A DNA stretch of 17,656 nucleotides from an uncultured Roseateles sp. (GTDB lineage Bacteria; Pseudomonadota; Gammaproteobacteria; Burkholderiales; Burkholderiaceae), in assembly GCA_946480605.1 (NCBI GenBank), contig CAMLKW010000074.1, positions 1 to 17,656 on the forward strand, in the 5' to 3' direction. A program made the translations under genes and the position numbers. Shown piece after piece: positions 16,196-17,656 of the stretch. The notes beneath the pieces were generated by a model. It saw nothing but the letters and a program-made list of their open reading frames with translations. It had not been told where the DNA came from and ran no database searches. Numbering within the stretch: the first letter of the stretch is position 1; each line of letters starts with the position of its first letter.

Positions 16196-17638
16196 ATGAG
16201 ACCACGACTTGCCCTGGCCGCGCTGCTGCTGGGTTCGGCCGCTGCGGCGGCCCCGCCGGCGATGCTGACCGACGTGCAGGAGCAGACGCTGGCGGCGCGC
16301 GACGGCAGCGTCCTGCGGCTCACCCGGGCGCAGGTGCGGGTGCCGGAGTCGCGAGCCCGGCCGGACGGCCCGGTCATCGAGCTGGCCGTGGTGCGCATCC
16401 GGCGCGGCGACACGCCCTCGGGCCGCCCGCACGTGCTGCTGGCCGGCGGCCCCGGCGACTCGGGCGTGCGGGTCGCGCTGGAGCTGGCGACGCAGGGCGG
16501 CGCGGCGCTGGCCGAGGTGTTCGACGGCGATCTGGTCGGCATCGACCAGCGCGGCACCGGCGACTCGCGTCCCCATCTGCGCAGCGCACGGCGCTACGAC
16601 CTGCCGCTGGACGAGCCCGCCTCTGCGCCAACCTGGCTGCCACGCATCGAGCAGGCCAGCCGCACGGTGGCCGACGAGATGCGGGCACGCGGCATCGACC
16701 TGCAGGCCTACAACACCGAGGAGAGCGCCGACGACATCGACGCGGTCCGGCACGCCCTGGGCGAGGCGCGCTGGACGCTGTGGGGCCGCAGCTACGGCAG
16801 CCACCTGGCGCTGGCCACCGCGCGCCGGCACCCGCAGGGGGTGGAGCGGCTGGTGCTGGTCAGCCCCGAAGGGCCGGACCACACCTGGAAGCTGCCGTCG
16901 CAGACGGATGCGGTGCTGCAGCGCATCGCCGAGCGCGCCGCTGCGCCCGACATGGTGGCGCAGTTGCGCGAGGCCACCGCCCGCCTCGCCCGCGCGCCGG
17001 TGCGGCTGGAGGTGCCGGACCCGGCCGGCGGGCCCGGCGTGAGCCTGGTGCTGGGCGCGCTGGACCTGCAGTGGACGATTGCGCAGGTCATCGGCGATCC
17101 GCGTGCGCTGGCCACGCTGCCAGCGGCGGCGCGGGAGATGAGCTCTGGCGACTTCAGGCGCATCGGTCCGCTGGCCTTGCAGTTGCGCCGCCAGGCCGGG
17201 GTGGGGTCGGCCATGAAGGTCATGATGGACCTCGCCTCGCACGCCAGCGCCGACCGCCTGGCGCGCATCGACCGCGAGGCGCCCGGCGCCGTGCTGGGCG
17301 ACGCGATGAACTGGCCCGGCCGCCACCTGCATGCCGCGTGGGGTGCCCGACCGCTGCCGGACACGTTCCGCCAGCCGGTCGGCGTCACCGTGCCCACGCT
17401 GCTGCTGGCGGGCGACCTGGATGCGCGCACGCCGGTGGAGAACGCTCGCGAGATCGCGGCGGCGCTGCCGGATGCGCGGGTGGTGGTCGTGGAGAACGCG
17501 GCCCACCAGTTCGACCTGTTCGGCCAGCCGCCGCTGCGCCGTCTGCTGGCGCGCTTCCTGCGCGGCGAGGCCGACCTGCCCACCCGGGTCACACTGCCGC
17601 CACTGCGCTTCGCGGGCCTGTCCCCGGCACGACCATGA
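16196..17638 (+). CDS. Secreted alpha/beta-hydrolase, S33 tripeptidyl-aminopeptidase-like
   Basis: A 480-residue exported hydrolase. The ATG at 16196 follows GAGGAGA by six bases and opens a good signal peptide (MRPRLALAALLLGSAAAAA); an in-frame ATG at 16145 lacks such a site. The oxyanion block AGGPGDSG (83-90), DQRGTGDS (117-124), nucleophile S199 in GRSYGSH, acid D409 in GDLDARTP and base H437 in NAAHQFD form the S33 prolyl/tripeptidyl-aminopeptidase pattern, with a helical cap between about 225 and 395. Members release N-terminal residues from peptides in the periplasm or outside the cell; some are esterases, so the substrate is uncertain. It is divergent from the TerB-like gene with a 96-base gap, and its TGA overlaps the next start codon (ATGA). 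Confidence 0.88.
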   Translation: MRPRLALAALLLGSAAAAAPPAMLTDVQEQTLAARDGSVLRLTRAQVRVPESRARPDGPVIELAVVRIRRGDTPSGRPHVLLAGGPGDSGVRVALELATQGGAALAEVFDGDLVGIDQRGTGDSRPHLRSARRYDLPLDEPASAPTWLPRIEQASRTVADEMRARGIDLQAYNTEESADDIDAVRHALGEARWTLWGRSYGSHLALATARRHPQGVERLVLVSPEGPDHTWKLPSQTDAVLQRIAERAAAPDMVAQLREATARLARAPVRLEVPDPAGGPGVSLVLGALDLQWTIAQVIGDPRALATLPAAAREMSSGDFRRIGPLALQLRRQAGVGSAMKVMMDLASHASADRLARIDREAPGAVLGDAMNWPGRHLHAAWGARPLPDTFRQPVGVTVPTLLLAGDLDARTPVENAREIAAALPDARVVVVENAAHQFDLFGQPPLRRLLARFLRGEADLPTRVTLPPLRFAGLSPARP

Positions 17639-17656
17639 GCCCCGCCCACCCGCCCA
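17635..17656 (+). CDS. Probable start of a downstream gene, cut by the window edge
   Basis: An ATG overlaps the peptidase stop (ATGA), the arrangement used repeatedly in this locus for coupled genes, and the frame stays open for the seven residues visible (MSPAHPP). Nothing can be said about the product. It may be chance, but the four-base overlap makes a coupled second gene plausible. Confidence 0.35.

Noticed and set aside
16100..17506. N-terminal extension of the TerB-like frame on the minus strand to 803 codons
   Set aside because: The added part is antisense to the S33 peptidase. A GTG with a good ribosome-binding site at 16099 explains the real start.

Overview
The window is high-GC DNA with dense genes, strong third-position G/C bias and long open antisense frames. 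Together with the gene content this suggests a betaproteobacterium of the Burkholderiales (a Roseateles/Pelomonas/Rubrivivax-like lineage); that placement is inference from composition and protein style only. No RNA gene, CRISPR array, insertion sequence or prophage was recognised.

Layout. (1) 3-719 +: the C-terminal part of a SASA/SGNH-type carbohydrate O-acetylesterase, followed by a terminator-like hairpin. (2) 860-1900 -: a secreted protein of unknown function. (3) 2131-3600 -: an orphan TonB-family energy transducer with a TolA-like coiled coil. (4) 3601-5045: a poorly coding, partly AT-richer stretch holding a probable eroded gene tail with a large hairpin, a small secreted protein (4332-4682 +) and a 9-bp tandem repeat. 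(5) 5046-8834 -: a very large exported enzyme that joins a GH115 alpha-glucuronidase to a GH8 xylanase/exo-oligoxylanase. (6) Divergent from it, 8949-15098 +: a compact run of five genes, namely GH10 xylanase, NADP-type aldehyde dehydrogenase (alpha-ketoglutarate-semialdehyde dehydrogenase-like), IlvD/Edd-type sugar-acid dehydratase, RraA/HMG-aldolase-family protein and ROK regulator. (7) 15095-16099 -: a TerB-like protein with a glycine-rich hydrophobic segment, whose stop codon overlaps the ROK stop. (8) 16196-17638 +: a secreted S33-type alpha/beta-hydrolase peptidase, whose stop overlaps the start of a further gene cut by the window edge.

How it works together (inference). Regions 1, 5 and 6 look like a glucuronoxylan utilisation locus. 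The esterase would remove acetyl groups, the GH115 half of the fusion would remove (4-O-methyl-)glucuronic acid, GH10 would cut the backbone, and the GH8 half would process xylo-oligosaccharides. The cytoplasmic genes would then use the pentose by non-phosphorylative oxidation: aldonate dehydration, a ketodeoxy-acid step and semialdehyde oxidation. The usual enzymes for the ketodeoxypentonate step (DHDPS-like or FAH-like) are absent from the window, and an RraA-family protein sits in that place. The intergenic region between GH115-GH8 and GH10 carries a site that fits the LacI-family operator pattern TGNTANCGNTANCA exactly and a weaker second site, while the operon itself encodes a ROK-family regulator.

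The most notable items are the GH115-GH8 fusion, the possible RraA-type step in pentose oxidation, and the operator arrangement in the divergent promoter region.
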